Of a stretch of DNA of 64,000 nt, positions 1 to 8,773 are shown in pieces. Each line of letters begins with the position of its first letter. Position 1 is the stretch's first letter. Under the pieces are notes generated by a model that did no database searches, had not been told where the DNA came from, and was given only the letters and a program-made list of their open reading frames with translations. The stretch is from the NCBI RefSeq assembly GCF_009828055.1, contig NZ_WTYB01000001.1, positions 1-64,000 on the forward strand, in the 5' to 3' direction. Both the position numbers and the translations under genes were made by a program. This DNA is from Erythrobacter ramosus (GTDB lineage Bacteria; Pseudomonadota; Alphaproteobacteria; Sphingomonadales; Sphingomonadaceae).

Positions 1-153
1 ATCGTGACTGAATGGGACGCCTTCCGCGCGCTCGATCTGAGGCGCGTCAAGGAACTCGCCAACGCGCCCGTGCTGGTCGACCTGCGCAACATCTACAACC
101 CCGATGATATGGCCGCCGCCGGATTCACTTATGTGAGCGTGGGACGGGTTTAA
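1..153 (+). CDS. UDP-glucose 6-dehydrogenase, C-terminal end (partial)
   Basis: The window opens inside a reading frame that runs to a TAA at 151-153. The 50 visible residues (IVTEWDAF...VDLRNIYNP...FTYVSVGR) match the end of the UDP-binding domain of UDP-glucose/GDP-mannose dehydrogenases. These enzymes oxidise UDP-glucose to UDP-glucuronate for surface polysaccharides. The catalytic cysteine and NAD-binding domain lie outside the window, so the exact substrate cannot be told. The gene converges on the pentapeptide-repeat gene, with a GC-rich inverted repeat between them. Confidence 0.8.
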   Translation: MVTEWDAFRALDLRRVKELANAPVLVDLRNIYNPDDMAAAGFTYVSVGRV

Positions 154-161
154 GCCCCGCC

Positions 162-245
162 CCCCCGCCCCGGGCTTGACCCGGGGCCCCGCTTTCTTTG
201 CCGTTTCAAAAGGGCGCTGGGCCCCGGGTCAAGCCTGGGACGGGG
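162..245. repeat. GC-rich REP-like inverted repeat, copy 1
   Basis: Two arms related to CCCCGGGCTTGACCCGGGG and its complement (GGGCCCCGGGTCAAGCC) are separated by about 25 bases. The same structure recurs at 1866-1956 and 54692-54779. It lies between two convergent genes, so it may help end transcription, but no clear T-run follows. Such dispersed palindromes are common in sphingomonad genomes. Confidence 0.75.
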
Positions 246-252
246 ATGAGGT

Positions 253-1788
253 TTAACGCGGCGTCAGATCCAGCCCGTCGGCAAAGCCCGCTCTTGCGCC
301 GCAGCTGATGAACTCGCCCGCTTCCTCCGGCGTCCCGCCGAGGTTGCCGCTGTAGCGGAACAGGATGCGTCGCCCCTCGATCCGGAAAAGCGGAACCTTC
401 GCGCCCGTCTCCGCGCTGACCGCGCTCCACCAACCGGTGGCCCGGTCAAACCGCGCCGCCTCCACCCCCAGATCGCACATATGCGCATTGCCGCCGATGG
501 CGCTGCCGGTGGCGGCAATGCTGCCGTCGGGGTTTCCGGTGAGGGTCACGCTCTGATCGCTCGCATCGATCAGCACCGGCACGATGCGCCCATACAGCGC
601 GCCGCTGCGCATCGCTTCAGGCAGCGGCAGCAGGCGGCCGTGATAGGTTACGCTTTGGCCGGGTGCGAGCGTGATGCCGGGGCCAAGCTGGCCGCGCAGC
701 ACGGCAAGGCGCGCTTCGTAGAGATCACTGAGGCAGGCCCGATCCTCGCAGGCGGAGCGTGATTTCAGCCAGCGGCGCTGAGCGGCCAGATCGCCCTTCC
801 CCGCCGCCCGCAGGTCGCGCCACACCTCGGCCAGTTCGAGATCATACCGGCGCAGGACATATTCGTATTCGTCGCAGATCATCGTCTCGACCGGGGTTGC
901 GGCCTTGGCGCAATCAAAGCTGGGGCGATCCACCTCGGCGCTGGCGGCAAGCGTGCCGTCGATGATCGTGCGCGCCTCCTCGGCGCTGATCGTGGCGGTG
1001 ACGGGGACATATTCCCCGTTGGGATAGGTCGGGGTGAAATAGGTCGCCAGCCGCAGCGGGCCGTTGATCCGCGCGCCGCCAAGGTTGACGAGCGAGCGCG
1101 GCGAGACCGTGGTGTTGTCGAGGGTCACGCCGAGGTTCATCCGCGCATCCCACAGGCCCAGCGCGCTGATGTCGGCTCCGGTCAGATTGGCGTCGGTCAG
1201 GTCGGGCGTGGCATTGATGCACCATTCGTCGACCGTTATCCCGCAGGCGAAGCTCGCGTCGGTCAGGGTTGCGGCCCTGAAGCTGACCTCGCCAAAATCC
1301 GCGCCCTGCCACGCGGAGACGAAGCGGATGCCGTAAAGGTCTGCGCCGGTAAAATTGGTGCCTGCGAAATTCGTCCCGTGCATCGAGCCCCATGACCAGC
1401 GCGCGCCAGTGGCCTTGGCATTGGTCAGTGCGACCCGCACCAGTCTCAGCCCCGGGACGATGGTGTTTTCCCAATTGGTGCCGTCGAGATCGGTCGAGAC
1501 CAGGCACGCATTGGCGAGCAGCGTGGCGGGCTCGCGCATGTCGGCGCCCTTGAAACTGCCGCCCCGCACGATCCGACGGTGGCCCGCAGGCGCGGCACGC
1601 AGCGCTGCGGCGAGGTCGGCGGGCGATGTCATGGCGCGCGCATCGATGATCGCCCACTTCGCGCGGGCACCCGGGGCCTCGCCGGGGAGCGCGCAGGACT
1701 CGATGGCTTCAAGCTCGGCTGCGTCCTCAGCATCCCCCGGCACAGGGGCTTGGGCAGCAAGCGAAAGTGCGGCGGCAAGCGTGAACAT
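253..1788 (-). CDS. Secreted pentapeptide-repeat protein with LprI-like domain
   Basis: The 511-residue protein starts with a short signal-peptide-like segment (MFTLAAALSLAAQAPVPG). Residues about 70-240 carry pentapeptide repeats of the A(D/N)LxG kind (GADMREP, TGADLYG, TDANLTGADI), which fold as a right-handed beta helix. Residues about 295-370 hold a Cys-rich segment (FDCAKAATPVETMICDEYEY, later CEDRACL) typical of the LprI/DUF1311 domain, known from a mycobacterial lysozyme inhibitor. The C-terminal 130 residues are not recognised. The combination suggests a periplasmic or surface protein; its target is unknown. A REP-like repeat lies on each side of the gene. Confidence 0.7.
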   Translation of the reverse strand: MFTLAAALSLAAQAPVPGDAEDAAELEAIESCALPGEAPGARAKWAIIDARAMTSPADLAAALRAAPAGHRRIVRGGSFKGADMREPATLLANACLVSTDLDGTNWENTIVPGLRLVRVALTNAKATGARWSWGSMHGTNFAGTNFTGADLYGIRFVSAWQGADFGEVSFRAATLTDASFACGITVDEWCINATPDLTDANLTGADISALGLWDARMNLGVTLDNTTVSPRSLVNLGGARINGPLRLATYFTPTYPNGEYVPVTATISAEEARTIIDGTLAASAEVDRPSFDCAKAATPVETMICDEYEYVLRRYDLELAEVWRDLRAAGKGDLAAQRRWLKSRSACEDRACLSDLYEARLAVLRGQLGPGITLAPGQSVTYHGRLLPLPEAMRSGALYGRIVPVLIDASDQSVTLTGNPDGSIAATGSAIGGNAHMCDLGVEAARFDRATGWWSAVSAETGAKVPLFRIEGRRILFRYSGNLGGTPEEAGEFISCGARAGFADGLDLTPR

Positions 1789-1865
1789 CGGCGACAGGTC
1801 CTCCCGATCAAGGGTTTACGCGAAGGGGCGGCGGGCACCAAGCCCTTGCGACGAGGCGATCCGTC

Positions 1866-1956
1866 CCCCTTCCCCGCCCCGGACGAGATCCGGGGCCCCG
1901 CTTTTGGCGCGCGAACAAGGGGAGCGGGGCCCCGGGTCAAGCCCGGGGCGGGGGAA
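1866..1956. repeat. GC-rich REP-like inverted repeat, copy 2
   Basis: CCCCGCCCCGGACGAGATC and GGGGCCCCG on one side face CGGGGCCCCGGGTCAAGCC and CGGGGCGGGGG on the other, with about 25 bases between. It is closely similar to the copy at 54692-54779. It lies just upstream of the pentapeptide-repeat gene (minus strand), so it may occupy that gene's promoter region. Confidence 0.75.
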
Positions 1957-1987
1957 AGAGATGCAAGTCATAGCATTGGATCGGCCC

Positions 1988-2098
1988 GCCGAAGGACAGG
2001 CCGCAAGGCCGACCGGCCGCCCGCAGGTGCTCGAGCCCGCAGGGATCGAAACAGGACCGAGGACGAGCGCCCGGATGGGCGCTCGAAAAACAAAGGTG
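1988..2098. repeat. Dispersed structured repeat, copy A
   Basis: A block beginning GCCGAAGGACAGGCCGCAAG and continuing GCCGACCGGCCGCCCGCAG is followed about 38 bases later by a perfect 9-bp hairpin (CGAGCGCCC, loop GGAT, GGGCGCTCG, 2064-2085) and GAAAAACAAAGG. The same order is found at 12948-13038 and, on the other strand, at 22085-22195. This copy abuts the 3' end of the RNase P RNA gene. The A-run lies on the wrong side for it to be a standard terminator of that gene. Confidence 0.6.
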
Positions 2099-2100
2099 CA

Positions 2101-2520
<420 letters not shown>

Positions 2521-2581
2521 CCCGGCGGCCTATAGGCGGGAGCGGCGGAATTTGCAAAGCTGCCCCGCCGCTCGCCCGCCG

Positions 2582-3313
2582 TCACGCAGCAGGATCGCTG
2601 TCACGCCCACCGATATTGGCGAGGCTCTCGTCCGGTGCCAGCAACAGCTTCCACACCAGCGCACCAATCGCGGCCCCAGCCAACGGGGCGACCCAGAACA
2701 GCCACAACTGCCCCACCGCCGCCGTATCGGCGTAGAACGCCACACTGGTCGAGCGCGCCGGATTGACTGAGGTGTTGGTGACCGGGATCGAGATAAGGTG
2801 GATCAGCGTCAGCGCCAGCCCGATCGAAATCGGCGCAAAGCCGCCCGGCACCTTTGACGAGGTCGAGCCGAGGATAACGATCAGGAAGCCCGCCGTCAGC
2901 ACCACCTCAATCACCAGCGCAGACAGCATCGAATATCCGCCCGGCGACAACTCGCCATAGCCGTTGGATGCAAATCCGCCAGCTGCAAAGCCGGGTGCTC
3001 CGCTGGCGATCACGAACAACACGCCCGCCGCGCAGAAGGAACCAATCACCTGCGCCGCCCAGTAAGGTGCCAGCTCAGCCCACGAAAAGCGCCCGCCAAT
3101 CGCAAGGCCCAAGCTGACCGCCGGATTGAAATGCCCGCCCGAAATACCGCCGACCGCATAGGCCATCGTCAGCACCGTCAACCCGAAGGCAAGCGATACG
3201 CCCGCAAAGCCGATCCCCAGTTCCGGAAACCCCGCCGCCAGCACCGCCGACCCGCAGCCTCCGAACACCAGCCAGAACGTGCCGAAAAACTCGGCTGCCA
3301 ACTTCCTCGTCAT
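2582..3313 (-). CDS. aqpZ: Aquaporin Z
   Basis: A 243-residue inner-membrane water channel of the MIP family. Six hydrophobic segments and the two half-helix motifs are visible: HFNPAVSL near residue 62 and SVNPARST near residue 185, the latter with the selectivity-filter Arg after NPA. The sequence begins [20 protein letters not shown], a very typical AqpZ start. Glycerol facilitators usually carry an Asp after the second NPA-R region, so water is the likely substrate. The gene stands alone between rnpB and an amidase on the same strand. Confidence 0.92.
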   Translation of the reverse strand: MTRKLAAEFFGTFWLVFGGCGSAVLAAGFPELGIGFAGVSLAFGLTVLTMAYAVGGISGGHFNPAVSLGLAIGGRFSWAELAPYWAAQVIGSFCAAGVLFVIASGAPGFAAGGFASNGYGELSPGGYSMLSALVIEVVLTAGFLIVILGSTSSKVPGGFAPISIGLALTLIHLISIPVTNTSVNPARSTSVAFYADTAAVGQLWLFWVAPLAGAAIGALVWKLLLAPDESLANIGGRDSDPAA

Positions 3314-3375
3314 CCCACTCTCTCCCGTATCGCCCGCCGGATCCCAATCCGGCCAGACGTTGAAAAACCCCTGTC

Positions 3376-4095
3376 CTACCGCGTCCGCCCCTGATCGCGG
3401 TCAAGCAGCAATTGCCACAGGATCGCGGCGATCTCGCCATCGGGGATGCCGGTGATGTGTTCGGGCCGCCAGCGCCGCTCGAACGCCTCGACCGCCTTGG
3501 TCTGATCGGTGATGTCGTAGCCGAAGCGTTCCAGAGCGAGGAAGAACGAGCCTTCGTTGTGGAACGGATTGCCCGCGGCAAGGCTTTGCGGACGCGGCAG
3601 GCACAGCTTGTGTTGTGCGAGCCGGTCCCAGGGGAACAGCTCGCCCGGATCGACCTTGCGCATCGGGGCGACGCAGGAATGGCCGACCACATTGGCGCGG
3701 GGGATGTCGTATTGCTTGACGATCCGGCTCAGCAGCGGGATCAGCGCGTCGATCTGGCTATCTGCAAACCCGCGATAGCCGAGCGCGTGGCCGGGGTGAT
3801 CCAATTCGATCCCGATGCTCGCCGAGTTCACATCCGGGATGCCGCGCCAGTAGCTTGCGCCCGCGTGCCATGCCCGGCGGGCTTCGGGCACCAGCCGTAT
3901 CACTTCGCCCTCTTCGGTGATGCAGTAATGCGCGCTCACCGAGGCGGCGGGGTCGCACATCCGTTCCAGCGCGGCTTCGACCGGCTTCATCTCCGTATAG
4001 TGGATCACCACCATCGAGATCGGCAGCGTCCGCTCACCATGATTGGGCGAGGGAACCTCGCGGTGGACCAGTTCTGCGTCGTCGCCCCCCAGCAT
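3376..4095 (-). CDS. N-acetylmuramoyl-L-alanine amidase (AmiD/AmpD type)
   Basis: A 239-residue amidase_2 enzyme that cleaves the bond between muramic acid and the peptide stem, used in wall turnover and recycling. Zinc ligands can be placed at His32 (VVIHYTEM), His139 ([16 protein letters not shown]) and Asp149, with Glu97 (IGIELDH) as catalytic acid. The loop usually reads GHSDVAP; here Cys141 replaces the Asp. A peptidoglycan-binding-like stretch follows in the last 60 residues (ERFGYD...FERRWRP). No signal peptide is evident, which favours a cytoplasmic recycling role, though related enzymes differ. It lies 9 bp downstream of chpT and may be cotranscribed with it. Confidence 0.85.
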   Translation of the reverse strand: MLGGDDAELVHREVPSPNHGERTLPISMVVIHYTEMKPVEAALERMCDPAASVSAHYCITEEGEVIRLVPEARRAWHAGASYWRGIPDVNSASIGIELDHPGHALGYRGFADSQIDALIPLLSRIVKQYDIPRANVVGHSCVAPMRKVDPGELFPWDRLAQHKLCLPRPQSLAAGNPFHNEGSFFLALERFGYDITDQTKAVEAFERRWRPEHITGIPDGEIAAILWQLLLDRDQGRTR

Positions 4096-4104
4096 CGATG
4101 CAGC

Positions 4105-4758
4105 CTAGCCGATCATGCCGTCAGGCTCAGGCAGCACCGCGCCCAGCACCAATGCCCCATCGCCCAGCTTGTACTGGAGCCCGCCCTCCATTTCCTCGGC
4201 GAGGACCGCGATCATGTGGGCGGCGGCGGTGCGGCTGGTGATTTCGCTTTCGGCGAGGTCGCCTTGCAGTGCCCGGCCGATGGTTTCGTCGAACGCGATC
4301 CGCTCGCCCCGCGCGCGGGCGACGATTTCGACCGCGCCGTCGCGCCGCTCCGCCCCGATATCGAGCGTCCCGCCGCGCACCAGCGCGTCCAATCCGATCT
4401 GCGCGAGGTTCAGCAGCACCTTGACCGCCGGCTTGGGCAGGCTGGGTTCCGCGATCGCCCAATGCACCTCGACCCGCTTGGCATCAGATGCCAGCGCGTC
4501 GATCACGGCCTTGGCCTCATCCACCGGGATCGCTTCGCCAAAGCCGCCTGCCGCGCCGAACGCCAGCCGGAAGAACTTGAGTTTGTCGGTGCTGATCCTC
4601 GCGGACTGTTCCAATAGCTCCATGCAGCGCGCGCGCATCTGGGGGTCCTGCTCGTCGGCAAGCAGCTCCAACCCGTTGGCGAGCGCGCCGACCGGCGAGA
4701 GCATATCGTGGCACAGGCGCGAGCACAGCATCGCGGCAAGATCAGTCTGGGAAATCAT
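4105..4758 (-). CDS. chpT: Histidine phosphotransferase ChpT
   Basis: A 217-residue homologue of the Caulobacter phosphotransferase that carries phosphate from the hybrid kinase CckA to CtrA and CpdR. The phospho-accepting His is His17 in the motif CSRLCHDMLSPVGALANGLE. The rest resembles a degenerate histidine-kinase ATPase domain, as in other ChpT proteins. The length is usual for the family. Transcribed with the amidase gene downstream (9-bp gap) and the JAMM peptidase gene upstream on the same strand. Confidence 0.88.
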   Translation of the reverse strand: MISQTDLAAMLCSRLCHDMLSPVGALANGLELLADEQDPQMRARCMELLEQSARISTDKLKFFRLAFGAAGGFGEAIPVDEAKAVIDALASDAKRVEVHWAIAEPSLPKPAVKVLLNLAQIGLDALVRGGTLDIGAERRDGAVEIVARARGERIAFDETIGRALQGDLAESEITSRTAAAHMIAVLAEEMEGGLQYKLGDGALVLGAVLPEPDGMIG

Positions 4759-4767
4759 GCCGCTTTC

Positions 4768-5166
4768 CTAGCCATCGATCATGGTAAAGGGAAGGGCGAC
4801 AAACCCCTGTTCCCCGTCCATCCAGAACTTCACGTCGCGTCCTGCGATGATCGCCCACACCCGGCCATCGCCTGAAGCCGAGGCGCGGTCGGTGGCAGAG
4901 GGCGCGGGCGGCCCTGCGGGATGCGAGTGGAAATAGCCGATCACCTCCGGCCCGGTTCCGCCCCGCGCGGCGCGATGCGCATCGATCAGCGCTTGCGGGT
5001 CGATTTCGAAATGGGTCTGCGGCGCGGGATGGACGTTGCGGGTTTCGCGGGCCTCGGTGATGCGCGCGCCCTCGCCCAGCAACAGCCCACACGCCTCCGA
5101 GGGGTGAGCGGCAGCGGCAGCAGCGCGCATGGCGGCGAGGGCTTGGCTTGTCACTTCGACTTGCAT
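4768..5166 (-). CDS. JAMM/MPN-domain metallopeptidase (M67 family)
   Basis: A 132-residue zinc peptidase of the JAB1/MPN family. The metal motif is complete: Glu24 (HPSEACGLLLG), His80-x-His82 (GYFHSHP) and Asp93 after ten residues. Bacterial stand-alone members trim ubiquitin-like sulfur carriers or peptides; the substrate here is unknown. The ATG at 5166 is chosen because the domain begins right there (MQVEVTSQAL); a longer frame upstream runs through the opposite gene. It is divergent from the pseudouridine synthase with only 16 bp between the two start codons. Confidence 0.8.
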   Translation of the reverse strand: MQVEVTSQALAAMRAAAAAAHPSEACGLLLGEGARITEARETRNVHPAPQTHFEIDPQALIDAHRAARGGTGPEVIGYFHSHPAGPPAPSATDRASASGDGRVWAIIAGRDVKFWMDGEQGFVALPFTMIDG

Positions 5167-5182
5167 CACGCATGGCCATACC

Positions 5183-6136
5183 ATGTCCGGACCCGAAATC
5201 ATCACTGGCACCATCGCCGCCCCATCCCGCCTCGACAAGGCGCTTGCAGACGCCACGGGCCTGTCCCGTGCGCGGGTGCAGGGGCTGATTGAGCAAGGCC
5301 GGGTCGATGTCGCTGGCAAGACCGCCACCTCCGCCTCGATGAAGGTCGCCGCCGAGACACCGTTCCGCATCATTATCGCCGCCGCCATGCCCGCCGAGGC
5401 GCGGCCCGAGGATATCCCGCTCGTCATCGCTTATGAGGACGCGCACCTGATCGTCGTCGACAAGCCGGCGGGCATGGTGGTTCACCCGGCGGTGGGCAAT
5501 ATCACCGGCACGCTGGTCAACGCGCTGCTGCACCATTGCCGGGGCAACCTGTCCGGCATCAACGGGGTCGCGCGGCCGGGCATTGTCCACCGGATCGACA
5601 AGGATACCTCGGGCCTGCTGGTCGTCGCCAAGTCGGACGCGGCGCATGAAGGGCTGGCCATTCAGTTTGCCGCGCACACCGTCCACCGCCGCTATATCGC
5701 AGTCTGCGCCGGGCACCCCTCGCCGTCCGAAGGCACGATCAACGCCCGCGTAGGACGGTCCGATGCCGACAGAAAGAAAATGACGGTGCTGCCCAACAAT
5801 TCCTCACGCGGGAAAACCGCGATCACCCATTACACAGTGATCGAACGGCTGGATGACGCCGCGGTGATCGAATGCCGGTTGGAAACCGGGCGCACCCATC
5901 AGGTGCGTGTTCACTTTGCGTCAATCGGCCATCCGCTACTGGGAGACCCTGCCTATGGCCGTACCCCCAAATCCCTTCGCGCCGATCTGGAGCGACTCGG
6001 CTTTGCCCGGCAGGCCCTGCATGCCGCCGAGCTTGGCTTTGTCCATCCGGTGACGGGCGAATCGATCCGTTTCAGCAGCGATCTCCCGCAAGACATGTCG
6101 GAACTTATCGACCAACTGCGACATAGTAATCGATGA
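5183..6136 (+). CDS. rluD: 23S rRNA pseudouridine synthase, RluD type
   Basis: A 317-residue RluA-family enzyme that isomerises uridines to pseudouridine, in RluD at helix 69 of 23S rRNA. An S4-like RNA-binding segment occupies residues 12-60 (LDKALADATGLSRARVQGLIEQGRV), and the catalytic motif HRIDKDTSGL contains Asp139. The later LETGRTHQVRVH motif is also present. The start at 5183 (MSGPEI) gives the usual length. RluD is the best subfamily guess; other RluA members cannot be excluded by eye. Confidence 0.85.
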   Translation: MSGPEIITGTIAAPSRLDKALADATGLSRARVQGLIEQGRVDVAGKTATSASMKVAAETPFRIIIAAAMPAEARPEDIPLVIAYEDAHLIVVDKPAGMVVHPAVGNITGTLVNALLHHCRGNLSGINGVARPGIVHRIDKDTSGLLVVAKSDAAHEGLAIQFAAHTVHRRYIAVCAGHPSPSEGTINARVGRSDADRKKMTVLPNNSSRGKTAITHYTVIERLDDAAVIECRLETGRTHQVRVHFASIGHPLLGDPAYGRTPKSLRADLERLGFARQALHAAELGFVHPVTGESIRFSSDLPQDMSELIDQLRHSNR

Positions 6137-6250
6137 AACCCGCATACATCTGAGGCGTTTTCGCGTATAGATAGAACCCGTGGCCCAGTCCGCGGGATGC
6201 CCATCAGGGGTCCTGCGCAAGCGGTCGACGCTAGAAAGGTTAGGTAAAAC

Positions 6251-7171
6251 GTGACCAAGTCCCCAAGTGTCCGATCGAAGTCGTCTTCGGTCCCGGCCCT
6301 CAGCGGTGAGCAGAGCCTCAACCGCTATCTTTCGGAAATTCGCAAGTTCCCGATCCTTACCGCCGAGCAGGAATATATGCTCGCCAAGCGGTATCAGGAG
6401 CATGAGGATCCCGAAGCGGCTGCCCAGCTCGTCTCCAGCCACCTGCGGCTCGTCGCGAAGATCGCGATGGGGTATCGCGGCTATGGCCTACCCGTCTCCG
6501 ATCTGATTTCGGAAGGCAATGTCGGCCTGATGCAGGGCGTCAAGAAGTTCGAACCCGATCGCGGTTTCCGCCTCGCGACCTACGCGATGTGGTGGATCAA
6601 GGCGTCGATGCAGGAGTTCATCCTGCGCTCGTGGAGCCTCGTCAAGATGGGGACCACTGCGGCGCAGAAGAAGCTGTTCTTCAACCTTCGCCGGATGAAG
6701 AAGCAGCTCGAAGCCTACGAAGACAGCGACCTGTCGCCCGAGGACGTGACCAAGATCGCGACCGATCTGGGCGTGCCGGAGCAGGAAGTCATCAACATGA
6801 ACCGCCGGATGATGATGGGCGGCGATGCGTCGCTCAACGTCAGCTTGCGCGGGGATGAGGAAGGCTCGGGCCAGTGGCAGGATTGGCTGGCGGATGATCG
6901 CCCGTTGCAGGACGAAACCGTCGCCGATGCCGAAGAATCGCAGATGCGCATGGCGATGCTGTCCGAAGCGATGGAAAGCCTCAACGAGCGTGAGCGTCAC
7001 ATCCTGACCGAGCGCCGCTTGACCGAAAAGCCGCAGACGCTCGAAGAGCTGAGCCAAGCCTATGACGTGAGCCGCGAACGCATCCGCCAGATCGAAGTGC
7101 GGGCGTTTGAAAAGCTGCAAAAGGCAATGCAGCGGATCGCTGGCGAACGGTTGCTGCCCGGAGTGGCGTAA
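6251..7171 (+). CDS. rpoH: RNA polymerase sigma-32 factor RpoH
   Basis: The heat-shock sigma factor, 306 residues, starting at GTG. Region 2 (SHLRLVAKIAMGYRGYGLPVSD...ATYAMWWIKASMQEFIL) is followed by the RpoH-specific box QKKLFFNLRR (about 139-148), which separates it from RpoD. Region 4.2 contains SRERIRQIEVRAFEKLQ. The gene has a 114-bp leader after rluD, likely with its own promoter. Two hairpins and four 11-bp phased repeats follow the stop codon. Confidence 0.95.
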   Translation: MTKSPSVRSKSSSVPALSGEQSLNRYLSEIRKFPILTAEQEYMLAKRYQEHEDPEAAAQLVSSHLRLVAKIAMGYRGYGLPVSDLISEGNVGLMQGVKKFEPDRGFRLATYAMWWIKASMQEFILRSWSLVKMGTTAAQKKLFFNLRRMKKQLEAYEDSDLSPEDVTKIATDLGVPEQEVINMNRRMMMGGDASLNVSLRGDEEGSGQWQDWLADDRPLQDETVADAEESQMRMAMLSEAMESLNERERHILTERRLTEKPQTLEELSQAYDVSRERIRQIEVRAFEKLQKAMQRIAGERLLPGVA

Positions 7172-7187
7172 GCGCTGACCGGCCGGG

Positions 7188-7207
7188 GCCGCCGTGGCGG
7201 CGTCTTT
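7188..7207 (+). terminator. Possible first terminator of rpoH
   Basis: A short GC stem (GCCGC / GCGGC, loop CGTG) followed by GTCTTTG, 17 bases after the rpoH stop. The T-run is weak, so this may only be a pause or 3'-end stabilising hairpin ahead of the stronger terminator at 7265. Confidence 0.35.
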
Positions 7208-7211
7208 GCCG

Positions 7212-7254
7212 GGTTATTGCACGGTTATGTCGCGGTTATAGCCCGGTTATAAAT
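7212..7254 (+). repeat. Four phased GGTTAT repeats, 11-bp period
   Basis: GGTTAT occurs at 7212, 7223, 7234 and 7245, each exactly 11 bases after the last, with different bases between (TTGCA/C, GTCGC, AGCCC). The period equals about one DNA helical turn. The array lies between rpoH and its strong terminator and has no recognised role. Confidence 0.7.
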
Positions 7255-7264
7255 CGGCATTGAA

Positions 7265-7297
7265 GGGGCGCTGCGAGCAATCGCAGCGCCCTTTTCC
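7265..7297 (+). terminator. Rho-independent terminator after rpoH
   Basis: A perfect 11-bp stem GGGCGCTGCGA / TCGCAGCGCCC with loop GCAA (7266-7291) is followed by TTTTCCC. It lies between rpoH (plus) and the convergent M20 gene (minus). Confidence 0.85.
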
Positions 7298-7341
7298 CTG
7301 TCAGGCCAGCCAATGTTTCACGTGGAACATTTGCGGAACGA

Positions 7342-8673
7342 TTACTTCGCCGGAGCCAAATCCAGCACCGCTGCAACCATCGCACGCGTGCCCAGCACCA
7401 CGCTTTCGCGCGGGGCGACCTGGAACAGCGGGGAGTGGTGCCCGGCAATCGGCGCACCGCCCGCCTTGGCCGTTGCGATCCGCTCCGGCGTCGTCCCGCC
7501 AACCGCGAAGTAGTAACCCGGCACGCCCGTATCGGCCGCAACGAAATAGGTGAAGTCTTCGGCCCCCATATTCTTCTGCTCGAACGGCACGAAGGCCGCC
7601 GTGCCCAATTCGCGCTGCATCACCGCGTTGAGACGGCGGGCAAGCGCGGCGTCGTTGATGGTGGTCGGCGTGCCAGGAAGGCGCGTAACGGTGACCGGCA
7701 TATTGTCGGGCAAGCCATGCGCCTTGCCGATATTGACGGCGATGCGCTCGACCGTGGCGATCACCTGTTCGCGAGTCTCCTCGTCATTGGCGCGCACTGT
7801 GACTTGCAGCTTCGCCTCGTCCGAGATGATGTTGTGCTTGGACCCGGCATGGAACGAACCGACGGTCACCACCACCGGTTTGGTCGGCGAGATTTCTCGG
7901 CTGTCGATGGATTGCAGCGCGGTCACCACCTGCGACGCGATGTACACCGGATCGCGCCCCAAGTGCGGCGCTGCGCCGTGGGTGCCGATCCCCGGCACGC
8001 GAATATCGAGCGAATCCGAGGAGGAATATTGGATGCCTTCCGAGGCGGAGACCTTGCCCGTCTCCAGTTCGGCGGCGACATGGAAAGCCAGCGCATAGTC
8101 GGGCTTGCCGAAGCGCTGGTACAACCCATCCTCCATCATCGCCTTGGCCCCGCGCACGCCTTCCTCGGCGGGTTGGACGATGAACATCAGCGTGCCCTTC
8201 CACTGGCTTTTCATCGCCACCAGCCGCCGCGCGGTGCCAACCAACGAGGTGATGTGCACATCATGCCCGCAGGCGTGCATCACGGGATATTCCTTGCCGT
8301 CCTCGCCCACCTGCATCGCCTTGGAGGCGTAACCGAGGCCCGTTTTCTCCTCGACCGGCAGGCCGTCCATGTCGGCGCGCAGCAGGATCAGCGGGCCATC
8401 GCCGTTCTTCAGGATGCCGACCACGCCGGTCTTGCCGACGCCTGTCGTCACCTCCAGCCCGGCCGCTTTCAGCTCCGCTGCCATCTTGGCCGCCGTGCGA
8501 TTTTCAAGGAAACCCATCTCGGGATTCTGGTGGAAGTCGAGGAACAGCGGGGCGAGGTAATTGTCGTACTCCGCCTCGATTGCCGCCTTGGTCGCGGGCG
8601 CTTCGGCGAGCGCGGGTTGCGAGGCAAGGACAAGCGCGATGGCGCTGGCGGCGGCGGCGTGGAACAGGCGCAT
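7342..8673 (-). CDS. Exported M20-family amidohydrolase
   Basis: A 443-residue zinc amidohydrolase of the M20D type (IAA-amino acid hydrolase / N-acyl amino acid deacylase / hippuricase group). A signal peptide (MRLFHAAAASAIALVLASQPALA) sends it to the periplasm, which sets the start at 8673. Metal-binding motifs are HACGHDVH, the PAEEG catalytic Glu pair, and late His residues in IAGHHSPLF. Family members split acyl or aromatic groups from amino acids; the substrate cannot be read from sequence. It is divergent from mtgA with a 100-bp gap. Confidence 0.85.
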   Translation of the reverse strand: MRLFHAAAASAIALVLASQPALAEAPATKAAIEAEYDNYLAPLFLDFHQNPEMGFLENRTAAKMAAELKAAGLEVTTGVGKTGVVGILKNGDGPLILLRADMDGLPVEEKTGLGYASKAMQVGEDGKEYPVMHACGHDVHITSLVGTARRLVAMKSQWKGTLMFIVQPAEEGVRGAKAMMEDGLYQRFGKPDYALAFHVAAELETGKVSASEGIQYSSSDSLDIRVPGIGTHGAAPHLGRDPVYIASQVVTALQSIDSREISPTKPVVVTVGSFHAGSKHNIISDEAKLQVTVRANDEETREQVIATVERIAVNIGKAHGLPDNMPVTVTRLPGTPTTINDAALARRLNAVMQRELGTAAFVPFEQKNMGAEDFTYFVAADTGVPGYYFAVGGTTPERIATAKAGGAPIAGHHSPLFQVAPRESVVLGTRAMVAAVLDLAPAK

Positions 8674-8773
8674 GGAATTCTCCCCAAGGTTTGGACACAG
8701 GTAGCCACGGCGCGGCCCCGCCTGCAAGCGCCGATGCTTCCCTGCGCCGGATTGCTGCGCTAGAGCCTGCGCT

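Noticed and set aside
2064-2085. Hairpin after rnpB as a terminator
   Set aside because: On the minus strand the T-run comes before the stem, not after it, so it is not a standard terminator.
3412-4617. 401-residue open frame opposite the amidase and chpT genes
   Set aside because: Two real genes with clear motifs lie on the other strand; this frame is an antisense shadow of GC-rich codons.
7435-8763. 442-residue open frame opposite the M20 gene
   Set aside because: Antisense shadow: the M20 gene has a signal peptide and all metal motifs.
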